From contig NW_026251713.1 in the NCBI RefSeq assembly GCF_025024155.1, positions 310,001-374,000 on the forward strand: DNA of 64,000 nt, given 5' to 3'. The notes beneath the pieces are model-generated. The model worked only from the letters and a program-made list of their open reading frames with translations. It ran no database searches and was not told the DNA's origin. Within the stretch, counting starts at the first letter, position 1, and the number at the start of each line of letters is the position of its first letter. The position numbers were made by a program, and so were the translations under genes. The stretch comes from Gamsiella multidivaricata (Eukaryota; Mortierellomycota; Mortierellomycetes; Mortierellales; Mortierellaceae). Positions 1 to 11,800 of the stretch are shown here, in pieces.

Positions 1-1707
1 CAAGTCCGTTGACACCAAAGGTGACACCGACCAAGATGGTCAACGATCCCATGCCAAACTGTTCTGCGAGGACAGGGGCCAGCAAGGAGATGAAGCCTCC
101 ACCCAAGAGGCCATAGAGGATCACATAAACGAGCAAGACTGGAAGCGATGAGGCAAACATCCAGACGAGGAGAGTTGTAAGAGAACTGGCAAGGACACAA
201 AAGAGCATCAGATTAATGAGTCCGAAGCGATCACCAAAGACACCGCCAGCGAAGCGACCAAAGAACGAGGCGCCGTTCAGGAACGAGTTGAGCATCGCGC
301 CCTGGCCCTGAGAGAGACTGTGGTCGACTGCGTAGGCTGTTCATATTATGCGTGTTGTCAAATATAAAATAAAAGTGTTCAAACTGAGGTCAGTAACATA
401 GTTTTGATGCCAACGCCTCTGTCGGACCCAATTATTCAAAAAAAAATAAAAAATACCAGGGTCCACCTACAAGGCAGCAAGTTGAGCGGTGCAAAGTACC
501 CAAAGGAAGTCAACAACACCCCCGAGATCATGATCAAGAAGGCCGGCCGTTTCATCGTCTCTAGATCCTTCATCGACACATTCACAGCCCTGTTTCCTGT
601 GGTTGAGAATTGTCGGATCAACAGTGCGGAGGTGACCATGGAGCACCAGACGATGATGGCCAGGACACGAAGACACCACCGATGACCGATCGACGCGTTT
701 AGTTTCTGGATCAAGACCGAAAAGACTAACCCACCGACACCAGATCCGGAGATTCCGATCCCAGAAGCCATGCCGCGACGGGCGACAAACCATTGCGAGG
801 GTGCAGCGAGGATGCAAGGGTTGGCCATCGCAGCACCGAGCTATTGAAATGACAAATTATAAAAAAGTTTTAGGATGAGACTACAGATTCTAGAAACAGC
901 CTTTATGAATCTTGTTTGATAAAAAGATTTAGACAAGGGTAGCTTACTCCATAGAGAATTCCTTGGCTCAGATACAAATGCCATACCTAAACTCATAAAA
1001 TAAGCAGCCCGGGCACAGATGCCATTCGATTAGCGAAAACCGGATCAGAACGCCTTCCAGCACCATGTTGGATAGTAAAAAAAAAAAAAAAAAAAGTAGA
1101 CAGAATCTCTTACCTCAGTCGCAAATGAAGCAGCGACGCAGCCCCCCGCGACCAGGACGGATCCCGTGAGGATCATCTTTCTATATCCAATCCTTGCCGC
1201 AAACAAGGAGAACACCCCCCCGACAATATACATAAATCCAAATGCCAGAGTCCCGATCCACGACACTGCGGATACCTGGCCCGGGAAGATCTCTTTTGTG
1301 TAAAGTTGCTGAAAGATTCCCCAGGAGAACATAACCCCGAGCATCGAAAAATTGTTCAGGAAGCAGGCTCCGACCACCACCCAGCCGTACCCACCATCAG
1401 GCGGGGCAATGAACGACACGGTTTTTTCGAGACCAGGCTCTTGTTCAGGATCCGTGGCCGGTGCGGCCGGTGCGGCAGTGACGATCTCAGACTCGATGGC
1501 TTCTACGGCCGTGGAGGAGGCGGATGCTGCAGAAGCTGAGGATGGCCGATGAGGTTTTTCAGAAGTAGGGGAAGAGAAGGAGTTGTGGGGTTTTTCGGAC
1601 GGATTCTGAGGTGCTTGGTGATTTAATTGCGGTTGTTGGTGGTGGTGGTTCTGCTCCCCCTGAATTTGTAGGATGTCGCAATCGGTTGATTTTCTCTCGA
1701 CGGACAT
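1..1707 (-). CDS. MFS transporter, monocarboxylate-transporter-like (3' end cut by window)
   Basis: Plasma-membrane transporter of the major facilitator superfamily, resembling the fungal monocarboxylate transporter (MCT/SLC16-like, Mch/Esbp6) group. Exons read 1707-1114, 986-948, 840-471 and 336-1 (continuing outside the window), with phases that close. A long hydrophilic N-terminus rich in His, Gln, Ser and Pro (about residues 1-99) precedes the family's PPDGGYGWVVV signature at about residue 102, which opens the first membrane helix. More helices follow, then a loop and a second helical block. Exon 2 is only 39 bp but supplies the conserved VWHLYLSQGILYG segment. The start is the first ATG of the open frame. 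The C-terminal helices are missing, so the substrate cannot be judged; many fungal members of this group have no proven substrate. Confidence 0.85.
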
Positions 1708-2932
1708 GGCGGTGTATCGGACAATTCCTCTCGGATCAAAATCGTCAAAGCGAGATCTCAGGAGTGTATGAGTTTAAGGTGAGCAGAACTTGATGCCGGT
1801 TGGGCTGTGTGGTGATGATTGTGAGCGGCACGATATTGGTGGTGAATTGTATCACAGGTGCATAGTACAGAGCAAAAATCGAAGAGGGGAGATGGAGAAG
1901 GAGGAATGAGCAGAATGAGCAGAATGAAGAAACAGAACACCTCCGCCCACCTTTTTAAAGGGATCGGGCCTATGCTAGACCATTTCGCTGTTGCGCTGAA
2001 TAAGGAAGCAATCGCACAGAAAAAAAGGAAAAAACAAAGGAAAGTGGCCTAAACCTCTTCGCACTGGAAAACAAACATGCACAAGAAAATGGGTAGGTTG
2101 TTCGGCATCCGATCCATGATCCACCTTAAAATTTCTTATTCTGAAGCTGAGGATCACAAACATGAGCTGGTGCCCTCTTCTTTTGTCAATCTCCATTTGG
2201 GACTAAGGCCCTCCCCAGCCAGCCCGCTTTCTGGGTGACAGCCAGAGCGCAGCCGGAAAAGACAAAAAAGAATCCTACGTCTCTGTAGTCTAGGGGACAG
2301 ACAAAAAGAAGGTGGAGTCACTTATCGAGCGATAGGCCCGAGAAAAATAAAACCTTAAACGATTCCCGAAAAGCGGGGAACTCGATGCAAGGGAAGTTTA
2401 AAACCGGCGCCTACTTCATGTATCTCCTCGCAGGAAAATAGCACGGTCGCGTGGTTCGCCAATCTCCGCGCCCGTAGATTCCAATGGCCAAGTTCAGGGT
2501 CCAGTCTACCGCGGACGATTGCGTCACGCGTCGTGTTAAAACAGACCGTTGCCACCAAACCAGCACGAGCCATTCCTCGCGCGCTGCATTGATTAGAGAG
2601 CATAAGCAAACATGCTATGCTGCCTCCTGGGAATGCATTTAACATCCATCGACACCGACGGACAATGACGCCCATCAAAATGAAATGAGATTATCGTACA
2701 TATATTTATTGCGTTGCCAACTTTGTTTCCTTTGGGTAAGGAAATCAGGACCTTTTCGGCCTTGAAGAAATTACAAGCAACTGCGGATGGGGAGGGTAGA
2801 GACAGTAATAAACAGAGCGAAAAAAAGGGAGGGGTTGTTGCTGCTACAAATAGTCGCAGCAGAGGGAGTACGGTCTCATGGAGCGACTATGTTTGATCGT
2901 CCAAGACCGCACGCCTATCATGTCCACTGTGC
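1708..2932. other. Intergenic: MCT promoter side and 3' side of the YABBY/HMG gene
   Basis: About 1.2 kb with no supported gene on either strand. It should hold the upstream region of the transporter and the 3' end of the small HMG-like gene. The short open frames here have neither protein-like composition nor splice-compatible neighbours. I checked it for tRNA A and B boxes and found no convincing pair. Confidence 0.6.
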
Positions 2933-3521
2933 TTATTGAGCACGCTTGGGGTTCTGCGGCGAGTTCTTCCACATGATAGCAACCTGCTTGAAGGCCTCCT
3001 ACAAATTTGTTGCAAAAGACATTCAAACAGCCATATTAGTTGAACAAGTTAATGTCTACATCCTCGCAAGCTCATTGGTATCCCGTGCTGACAAACAGAA
3101 GCGTTTCCCCATGGTCCTTGAAAATGAAGCAATTGGACGAGCCGAATAAAGTTCAGTCGCATTTTTCTCAAGTGGGTTACTGCGCGACGCGTACCTTGTG
3201 CTCGACGCCTGCGTGCTTAGCCTTGTACTTGGGAAGCTCTTCCTTCATGAAAGTGTTGTAGGCTGACATCTTCTTCTTTGGTGGATCAACCGCGGCTATA
3301 AATATAGGGAACGGTATTGTGGAAGAGTTTGGATAATGTTAGTGGCGCGTTCTCGTGGCTGGACGATAGCCGAAATGTAAGCAGAAAAAAGAAAAAGAAA
3401 AAAAAATCGAAGGACGGCAGACATGATGGCTACAGACGCGAGAAGAATTAGTTGGGATCCCGGTAATGGATAGCTTACCAGCCTTCTTAGAGGGGACACT
3501 TGTGGCCTTGACCTTTGGCAT
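2933..3521 (-). CDS. Small YABBY/HMG-box-like protein
   Basis: A 69-residue basic protein from three exons: 3521-3479, 3295-3195 and 2998-2933, total 210 bp, phases closing. Residues 1-22 are a Lys/Pro/Ser-rich arm. Residues 23-65 form a compact helical segment beginning PPKKKMSAYNTFMKEELPKY and ending AFKQVAIMWKNSPQNPK. The SAYNxFMKxE...K...W...P...PKN pattern matches the YABBY-like HMG-related fold found in plants and in small fungal proteins, so the likely role is nuclear DNA or chromatin binding. Size and domain fit the known fungal single-domain members. Confidence in the gene is high because all three exons rebuild one conserved domain; the function is inferred from the family. A distant Nhp6-type HMG protein is the alternative. 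Confidence 0.8.
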
Positions 3522-5263
3522 AGTGTTTTTTATTTTTTCTTTTGAATGAGGGACAGGGAGATGGGAGAGAGAGCAGACGATGAAGAAAAGAGATGAGGAA
3601 TGGGAAGGGTGAGGGGGCGTGTCGGTGGGGCGGGAGGAGGAGTGTGGGTGGGTAAGGAGGAAGAAAGAAGAAAAAGAAAAGGGAATGTGAGGGAATAGTG
3701 GTGGTATATGTGAGGCCCGACTGAGTGGTGTGGGCCGAGGATGTTGTCCTATCATATTTTTGACTGGCTCTTGGTTGAGCTGTCCGGTGGGGAGTGCCCT
3801 CCTACCTATCATAATCAGCGATATTCAATATGCGAAAACTAAAAGGCACCGGCAAAGAAACAAAAACAAAGCAACCCATTCACCCATCCATTCTCTAGTC
3901 CACTTCCCCCTCCCCTCCCTTCTATAGTGCATCCTCGGACAACTGGCGCCGTGAACGAATTCTGGTTCGTAGTCAGCCCTCGCTTCCCGTCCTTCCCTCT
4001 CCCAGGCAGGCTTGTATTGGAAGTAGATGCCAGACATAAAGACCAATGTGTCTCTACACTGCACTTGCCCTGCCCATCCCTCGCACTCTCCGTCTCACCC
4101 TCTCTCTCTTCTGTTTCTCGCAATCATAATCAAAGTGCCCATCAGTGGTGTAACTTGTTCAACCAATATACCCGAATGTACACACACTTAAGCGTTTTTT
4201 TTTCTCCCTCTTGTGTGTCCTTAGTATTGAACCATTTGTTGTTTGGATAGGGATGTATATAAATTGTGTGAATGGTGGGCTGCCCTTATTATTTTTCTTG
4301 CCTGTCCATTTGATTTGTTTGTTGAATATGAAGGAATAGGACAGTAGTGCTCTTCTTTGACTAGGAATGTCATCCCGTTTTCTTCTCTTTGCCCTGGCTT
4401 CATGCCCCTCATCCTCTTGGAAAGCCTGTAGGTGTGTTAAACCTTCACTTGCAGCCACTGATATACATCCTCAGAAGGACAAAATAGAAAAGAGAAAGAG
4501 AGCAGAAAGACGTTGAGGCGCGAACTTCTTATTGAGTGTGAATAAAAAAAAAAAAAGAATATATGCAGAAACCTCTTTGCAATTTGTGCACACCCAGACA
4601 AAAGAGTCTGTGGAGCAAGGACAATTGTGGAAATGAAGCACACGTAGGCTACATCTCTACAAGGCAGAGCAGAGGAATACAGGAGCTACAAGAAGGAATA
4701 GAGGTATGAGCATCATTATCAATATCCTAGGGCAACTTGAAGTAGGCCATCATCCTCATCATGCACGCTGCTCTCTCGACCTCAGTTCTCGTTTTCTCGT
4801 GTTTGCTGATGAAGTTGATGCCCCAATGTATACCATCCATCCATTCGAAGGTTCAGCATCGGTAAAAGAACCTTCCCGCCCCGTCAACCGACTAATCAAC
4901 CAACCAACCAGCCGTCTTTCTCTTGAGATGTCGTTATTCCAAAGTCTTCCTCTACGCGTAATGATTTTTTTTTTTTTTTTTTTTTGCAGCAGTAACCTAA
5001 TGCCTTGCAGCAAGAAACGGGCTCTTGACCACGTTGGCTGGCTGACCAGGCCCGCCGTCGATAGACTCTGTGCCATTTTTTTGTTCACACGAACCGCTCA
5101 TTCTTTTATTATGTATTCTCATGCTGTTCGCATCTTTACGGGTACACCGGAAACGAGAGTTGGTTCAAGAAGGCGATACACTTCGGCATGCATGAAATTT
5201 TGTGCGATTGCAAACTCGGCTGGGTTGCTTTTGTAGGGCATTATCACCATCGTGATGGATAGC
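3522..5263. other. Intergenic, no gene seen
   Basis: About 1.7 kb between two minus-strand genes. It contains a purine-rich leader just upstream of the HMG-like gene (3540-3700), an A12 run (4544-4555) and a T20 run near 4966-4985. Open frames of 80-176 codons occur on both strands, but they are low in complexity, run through the homopolymers and match no family I recognise. Confidence 0.5.
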
Positions 5264-8200
5264 TCAGAACTCTGCGAATAGGGTCTCGATCTTGTCCCGA
5301 ATCCTGTGGACTTCATCCATTGTTTTGTCGATGGCCTCGTCGTACTTGAAAAAGTCTTCGGGGTCCCACGTCGGGACTTGTCCCAAGCTGAGATGAGGAT
5401 TTTCGCTGAACCTGTTCACCCAAGAATCCCTGTACATCTATAGTGTTTTGTGTAGGTCAGATAGATGACAGATTAAAACATCTTTAGCGTCTTACTCTTT
5501 CATCCATCAATTCCCAAGCGTTTCTCCGATGGCCAACTTACAGAGACAGAGTACAAGACTTGGTCTGCGGGGAAACTCAGTGTCACAGCCTGATAAGGCA
5601 TGTATGGGGCTTGAAGAGTCCAGAATGCTTCCTCGACTAATTCAATTACCCAAGGATCGTCAACGAACACTCTCTTCTTTTCGCGTCGGATGTATCTCAG
5701 TTGGACGTCCTTCGTATTGGCGAATACGAGCGTCGGTTCGTCTCCCTTGTTTCTATGATATTGCAGAAAAAACGAGTAAAGATGTCATGAAGTTAGTCCA
5801 GCTTCAAGGATTGAAAAGAGCAAGACTTCATTGAAACCATGGTCCTGTTGAAATACTTCGGTTCTAACGACAGCCTGTGAACGAAAACCCCCTCTGGCGA
5901 AAACTTGTCACCCTCCAGTCGTCTCGCACTTGAAAGCGTCCAGGCCCAGGAGAACAACCTATGGGTGGTACGTAGAGGGCATTTAAAGCATCGATATCAG
6001 TCAAGCATATACAGACGAGTCCACAACATCCTCGACCCTTCCAAACGTGCGCAGGTGGTGAAGCTTACCTCTCAGAGGAAATGACCCTGATATCCAAAGG
6101 AGTCGTCTTTTGTACAAGCGCATTCCAGAGAGAGACCGTTTTTTCCCTGAATGTCACATCCAGCTGGACGTTAATAGGAATATTGGTGTCCTCTGCTCTC
6201 TTCAGAACCCCAAGCGACCAAATCACGTCAGGCGGCACGATGTGATCTTGGAGATGCGGAGGCGTTAGTTTTTTCACCAGCGCTGAGAACGATTCGGAGG
6301 ACTTGGTAAAAAACGGGCTGAACTCTGTCTTCAAGCGAGGATCACGAATAACACTGGCGTCCATCTCCTTAATTTCCCAAACGGATCCCCTGGGGTACTC
6401 TTGCAGACTGATCTGACCGATCCTGTAAGATTGTGAGATTGTAAACGGTTGTCAGCATCCCTTCAACACGCAGTAAGAGCAAGGGACGGTAGCACAGCGT
6501 ATGCACTGATATCATCGTACCGGATCCGCATTTTGATCTCGCCATCCAACAGCTGGACTTGGTTGAGAGAGTCTTCAAGTGCGTTACGAATGCGCTCAAT
6601 GTTTCTTTCCGTCATGCTACCGTGTTTGCACATTGCAAAAAAATAAAATAAAATAAAACAAAAATAAAAATAAAAATAAAAATAAAAATAAAAATAAAAA
6701 TAAAAAGGGAAGAAGTCATTGCTTGTTAGTGGTATGATACACGACGAATGGAATGACAATGTAAGATCTATGTCAAGACTGGTTACCTCTCAGTATACTT
6801 CAACGAGTTAATGTAGGCGTCGTTCCTCCTCACGGCAGCAACCTCTCCTGCCTTTTGCGGTACGGCACCGGGGGGTGCTCGATCCTTCACTTCTCCTCCT
6901 TTCTCAATAGAAGCCATACTGAGGTCGAATTCGTGTAAGTTTTCAAACGCCGCAACCTCTTTAGCTCTGATAAAAACGCTCGCATTGCTAGCTCCCTGGG
7001 AATGTGGAGCCCCCTGTTTGGCAGGCACAGTGTGCTGAAGAGGCACGCCAAGGTAAGGCATTGGCGAAGCATTGACCATGTGCATCTCGACCAGCTTTGA
7101 AGGCTTCTCCAGAATATGACAGACGTTGTCGAACGGTGCTCTTTTCTAAGTCGGTATAGGGAAACACTCCGTTCAATCATCAATCGAGACAGCAATGTCC
7201 ATTCATCGGAGTTGATGTACCTTGGTCGCTCCTGTTCATTAAAGAAAACCTCTTACCCTCTTGAGAATATAGTTCTTTATCCTTGTCATTGCTGTAAAGG
7301 TAGAGTGGTAATCATTTCCATAGACATAGAGAACCTATAGGAGTCAGAAACAGATAGCATATTATTAATACGACTGTTGCATGTGTTCGATGTTAATGCA
7401 TGCGGTCGGAATTGGCGATGCAATAATAAAGGGCGACATCCTCTTACCATTTCTGGCTGATCCATCCAGATAAAGGACTTGCATTCTGTCCTCAGAGCGT
7501 CCAGCAACTGCAGGTTTCCACCGAGAAGGCGGAATGCGGGCAGATCCTTGGGCCAATTGAGGCGGTGCTGATACGTACATTCTTCTGTCGGTCGTCCCAG
7601 ATATCTCTGGCTCTCCAGCCTACGTCGATCTTCCCGTTCCTTCTTTCTCTTTTCGGCCGCTGTTAGTTCTCGATCTGGTTTGGCCCAGCCCCTCGTCTTT
7701 GTCATCTTTTGTTTGGTTTCATGCAGCTAAATGAAAAGCGCACCATATAAAATACCCTCGTTAATCGGCTGTTCTGTACCACATTTGTAATAACCAGGTC
7801 TGACATCCGTAGCTACACATACGTCTTGGTAAAATGCGGCAAATTGATCCAGCGACGACTTGGCTCTTTGAATGCAGGATGTCTGGCCCCATAGCTCGAT
7901 TCTCTAAAGTCGAACCAAACAGACGGAGCAAATCCAGATCAATGAACACGGTGATAAGAGGCGCCGTGATTCAATCAAAACCATAATCGCATGTCCACAT
8001 ATCTGTACCTCCTGCTTTTTGTTGAACGTCATATGAGCTCCAGTGTCATGAGCAAATGTCTCCAGCCTTTCCTCAAGAACTTTCGTGTCCGCATAGGTTG
8101 GGATCTATTGTTGAGGGCCTGGTGAGCATGCACGCGTAATAAATGACTCAAGTATATATTGAAGAGCCTTATGGAGAACTTACAAACCAATAGTCGTTGC

Positions 8201-8288
8201 AATCCGAAGGCTGAGGCTGAGGCTCAGGTTCTGCATTAGCAGAGAAGGAGTTCTGCCATTGCTGGGCACTCAGATCATCGGGATCCAT
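5264..8288 (-). CDS. Uncharacterised 11-exon protein with KH-like repeats
   Basis: A 654-residue protein assembled from exons 8288-8184, 8104-8009, 7903-7823, 7726-7448, 7334-7257, 7145-6787, 6616-6521, 6422-6069, 5958-5827, 5752-5542 and 5437-5264; every phase joins. Two segments look like KH-type folds, each ending in a strand-helix pair: one around RIELWGQTSCIQRAKSSLDQ, the other around FRLLGGNLQLLDALRTE followed by VLYVYGNDYHSTFTAMTRIK. The C-terminal half (from about MRIRIGQISL) recalls the uncharacterised C-terminal domain of fungal KH proteins (DUF7905-like; from memory, not searched). RNA binding is the likely role and is inferred. No signal peptide or membrane helix is seen. The intron at 6617-6786 carries an (AAAATA)n tract. 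The gene is divergent from exportin-7, sharing a 589-bp spacer. Confidence 0.72.
6652..6707. repeat. (AAAATA)n microsatellite in an intron
   Basis: About nine tandem copies of an A-rich hexamer on the + strand. They lie in an intron of the minus-strand KH-like gene, so the coding strand reads as a T-rich tract upstream of the splice acceptor at 6617. Confidence 0.9.
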
Positions 8289-8877
8289 GATTGCTTGATG
8301 AGGCGAGTGTTTATGAGAGAGGAGGTGAGAGAGGCGGTGAGAGAAGTGATAGTGGAAGCTTGCCTCGCTTGTGGGACCTTTTGAGTGCTATTTTACGACA
8401 TTGCAGTCAGCCACATCTCAGTGTGACACACGCAAACAGCGACCACCACTGTCGGCATTGTCTAGACGCGTGAGGAGCAAATACATTCAACGGATCATTG
8501 AAGCAATAACAGCGTGGATATAGGATATGCAGATGCCATTCGCAACGATACTCATTGCTGCATATTTAAGCTTTCAGTTGCTTGCTACAGATGTGAATTT
8601 CAACGGCATTATTACGCGTCAATGGTGAGCGGCCTGGGGACAGTAAGATATGCGCCTTGGGATGCAGATCTAGAGAACGCCGCCAATTTGAGAATGTGAC
8701 AGGCGAATAAGCGAATAAGTGATGGTTCAAATAAACATCAGCATGGAGACCATGAGAGAGAGCTTCCAGCTTTCATTCCCATCGTGCCATTGACGTCCTG
8801 ACTCTTACGACTTGCTCTACACCGCTATTGCTTTATACTTTGACCTAACCCAGCGCTGTCGAACTGGCTCTATCATA
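8289..8877. promoter_or_regulatory. Shared divergent promoter region (KH-like gene / exportin-7)
   Basis: A 589-bp spacer between two divergent start codons. It must hold the 5' control sequences of both genes. I see no clear TATA box on either side and no open frame with coding character. Confidence 0.5.
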
Positions 8878-11800
8878 ATGAACGCGTCAGTCGACCTACA
8901 GACGCTCGAACGGTACTGCGAGACTTTGTACAACCCTCCCAACCCTGCCAGTCGGCTCCAAGCTGAGAATCTTCTCAACTATCATTGCCCCACCTTCAGC
9001 AATGACTTCGGCAGTGTCGGAAGCAGCGGCACCGGTGCTGGAGGAGTCAATGACGCAGCAAATGCTCATAGCCCCAACGTCAATTCGCCAATCGAATCTG
9101 CGCTGTTCTGTCGAAACTTGCTCGAAAATTCAAAGAGCCCCTATGCCTTGATGTAGGAAGCACTGTCCTGTATGCCGAAGCCTCTTGCTTCTTGTTCAAT
9201 GCCTAGAGACTTAATGACATTGCGATTGCACGATAGGTTCGCCACATCGCGTTTAAAGATGCTCGTCGATAATCATTTTGCGACTTTTACAACAGCAGAA
9301 CAACATGGCCTCCGCTCTTTTGTTCTTCAGTACATCTATCAGAACCCCGATCTACCGACATTCATTCTCGCAGCCCAGGCTCAGCTCTTTGCAATGATCA
9401 CAAAGCTTGGTTGGGTCGAGAACAAGGAATTTCGCTCGCTCTTGGAACACATTCAGGTCTTCTTTCAGGTACAGGGAGTACCACAACTTTCCTGCAATAC
9501 GCCTGCATTTCTCCCAACAACTCAGTCCTCATCACCAAAACTCGTTCTCAACTTTTGATTCCTATTGTGCACTCTAGCATGGAACGAACCATCGCATCTT
9601 AGGAGTTCGGATATTAACTGCTGTTGCTACTGAGATGAATATACCTGGTTCGAGAAACGTGGTCAAGCATCGAAAGAGCGCTGTTGGATTCCGAGACGCT
9701 CAATTACTTCCTATATTCCAGGCAGCTCTTGCCATGCTTAAGACCGTGCTACAGAGCCCACTTACAGGTGCGTATTTGCTTTTCAGTCTGAAGCTTCAAA
9801 GCGCTTAATCGGTTTACCTGAGTATTGCCAGTAGGATGAATGAATTACAAATCCCTCCTTTCGACTGACTACTCTTTATGTAAAGACCCTGAAGCAGAAA
9901 AGTTGAAAGAGGATATCCTTTTGTTGTTGAAAGCGTGCTTGGCATTTGACTTCATTGGGGCATCGCATGAAGAGGCATCAGACGATGTGGGGAGCATTCA
10001 GGTGCCTACAGCATGGAGGGTCGTCTTTGAGCAATCAGGATATCTGGATGTCCTTTGGGAATGCTGGAAGATTTTCTCGAGCCCTGTTTCCGTTCGAGTG
10101 ATGGAATGCTTATCCCAGGCAGCGTCGATCCGTCGTTCAGTGTTTTCCACGGACAGTGCGCGGCATACGTACATCCATCAGATGATGCAGGAGACGATCC
10201 TAACTCTTACCACGGCTGCTGGACAAAGCAAACTGCAGGATGTGAGCAACTTTCATGAGTTCTGTCGGATGTTATCGCGGTTTAAGAGCACATATCAACT
10301 CGCCGAGGTTTGTGAATATAAGGATTCTGAGCAGTGGCTTTCCGCCATCGGCGAGTTTACAGCCCAAGGCTTTCATTCTTGGAAGGTAATTGTCCTTTAG
10401 AAATTATGTCCGCAATGATTTATGTTTACAGAACTTGTACCTGATAGTTCTTATGTGATTTTACATTCTGAATAGTGGTCACCGAATAGTGTTCCGTATC
10501 TGCTGACATTCTGGAACAAGACTGTGGGCTCACTGAGCTCTGTGAAGCAAGAGACCGAGCTTTTTATCGAGGATATCGCAGTGAACTTGTCTAGGGCCTA
10601 TGTCAAGTCACGTCTGGACTGTGTTCATGCAGTTATGGACGGAGAGGCCGATGGTAAGCGTGTTCTCTGCGTCGAACTATGAACCAATCTGTATCCATTT
10701 TAGTTCCATTTGTTGATAACCAGTCCTTCTCAACTTAACAGACCCTCTCGAGTCGGAAGAGACTCTGCTACTTTCCCTGGAGATGTTTGCTAACATTGCA
10801 CGCACAAAGTACACAGAGTCCGGTCGCAGTATCGTCAGTGAGTTCAAGGACCTGCTGCTCAAGTATCGGGAGCTCATCCAGAGGGCATCCGCTTTATCTG
10901 GCACCACATCTCCGCCCATCGGAGCGAGCGATATCAAGGAGAGTCTCATGGTGATTGAGATGCAATTAACATGGATGGTTTATATCATGGCCGCGTGCAT
11001 CGGTGCCAGGGTGGTAAGTAGATCTTGGCTCCACGTTTTTGCATACACTGTACTATTGACGATGTTAACTTAATTTGGCTTGTTCAATATTTTATAGATG
11101 TATCAAAGCACTTCGGAACAGGATCAGGTGGATGGAGAATTCGCCTGTGAGGTACTTGGCTTTATCCATCAACTCCAAGTATGGACAACGCAGCGACCCC
11201 TGTATCTCGCTTCTGCCGACGCGCACCTCTATATTCAGTCTGCCATCATTTACTTTTATACCGAGTTCAGAACATCGTACATCGGCGAAGATTCCTCCAA
11301 AGCAGTCAAGGTGTACACGCAGCTCGCCTCGCGATGGGGATTAAATACTCCCAACCAGGTTCTGGATGTGATTTTGAACTCGTCACTGGGTAATCTTCGT
11401 TCGAGTGGCGACCCTGAATGGCGGAAGCAGGAGGATCAGCTAGTGCTTCGGACACTGAAGCTGTTTACAAATCTTTCTTCAGGGTACTTCACCATTTCAG
11501 TATTCGTAATATGGTATTATTTGAAATAGGCATACTAAAATATATTATTTATTTTGCACATCTGCAATAGATACAGCTCCGTAAAATACATTCGAAAATT
11601 GGATACAACGAAGGCACTACTGAAGAACCATAGTTCGAGCGAATTTCGGTTCCTGGATCCAGCAAGGAAACCCTCCAGTAGTGATGTCAGTCGTTGCAGG
11701 ACAATCTACTACACGATGCTCGCCAGGATTTTATTCGCAGAAGACAATATCGATGCAGACTTTTGGCGGTTTATCAAGCCATGGGAAACGACCCTGGACC

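Noticed and set aside
2340..2480. Possible tRNA or small structured RNA (GGTTCG-like stretch and a small GC hairpin)
   Set aside because: No matching A box, acceptor stem or full cloverleaf could be drawn around it.
4706..5236. 176-codon + strand frame upstream of the KH-like gene's 3' end
   Set aside because: Runs through a T20 tract, no family resemblance, and overlaps no plausible exon chain.
7089..7256. An extra exon (ERPRYINSDEW frame) in the KH-like gene
   Set aside because: It is open for only part of the interval and its frame does not continue into the next conserved segment. A single 111-bp intron from 7256 to 7146 restores the frame.
9600..9650. Acceptor at 9602 for exportin-7 exon 3
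   Set aside because: It leads to an immediate in-frame stop. The acceptor at 9577 keeps the frame and gives the exportin-7 segment HRILGVRILT.
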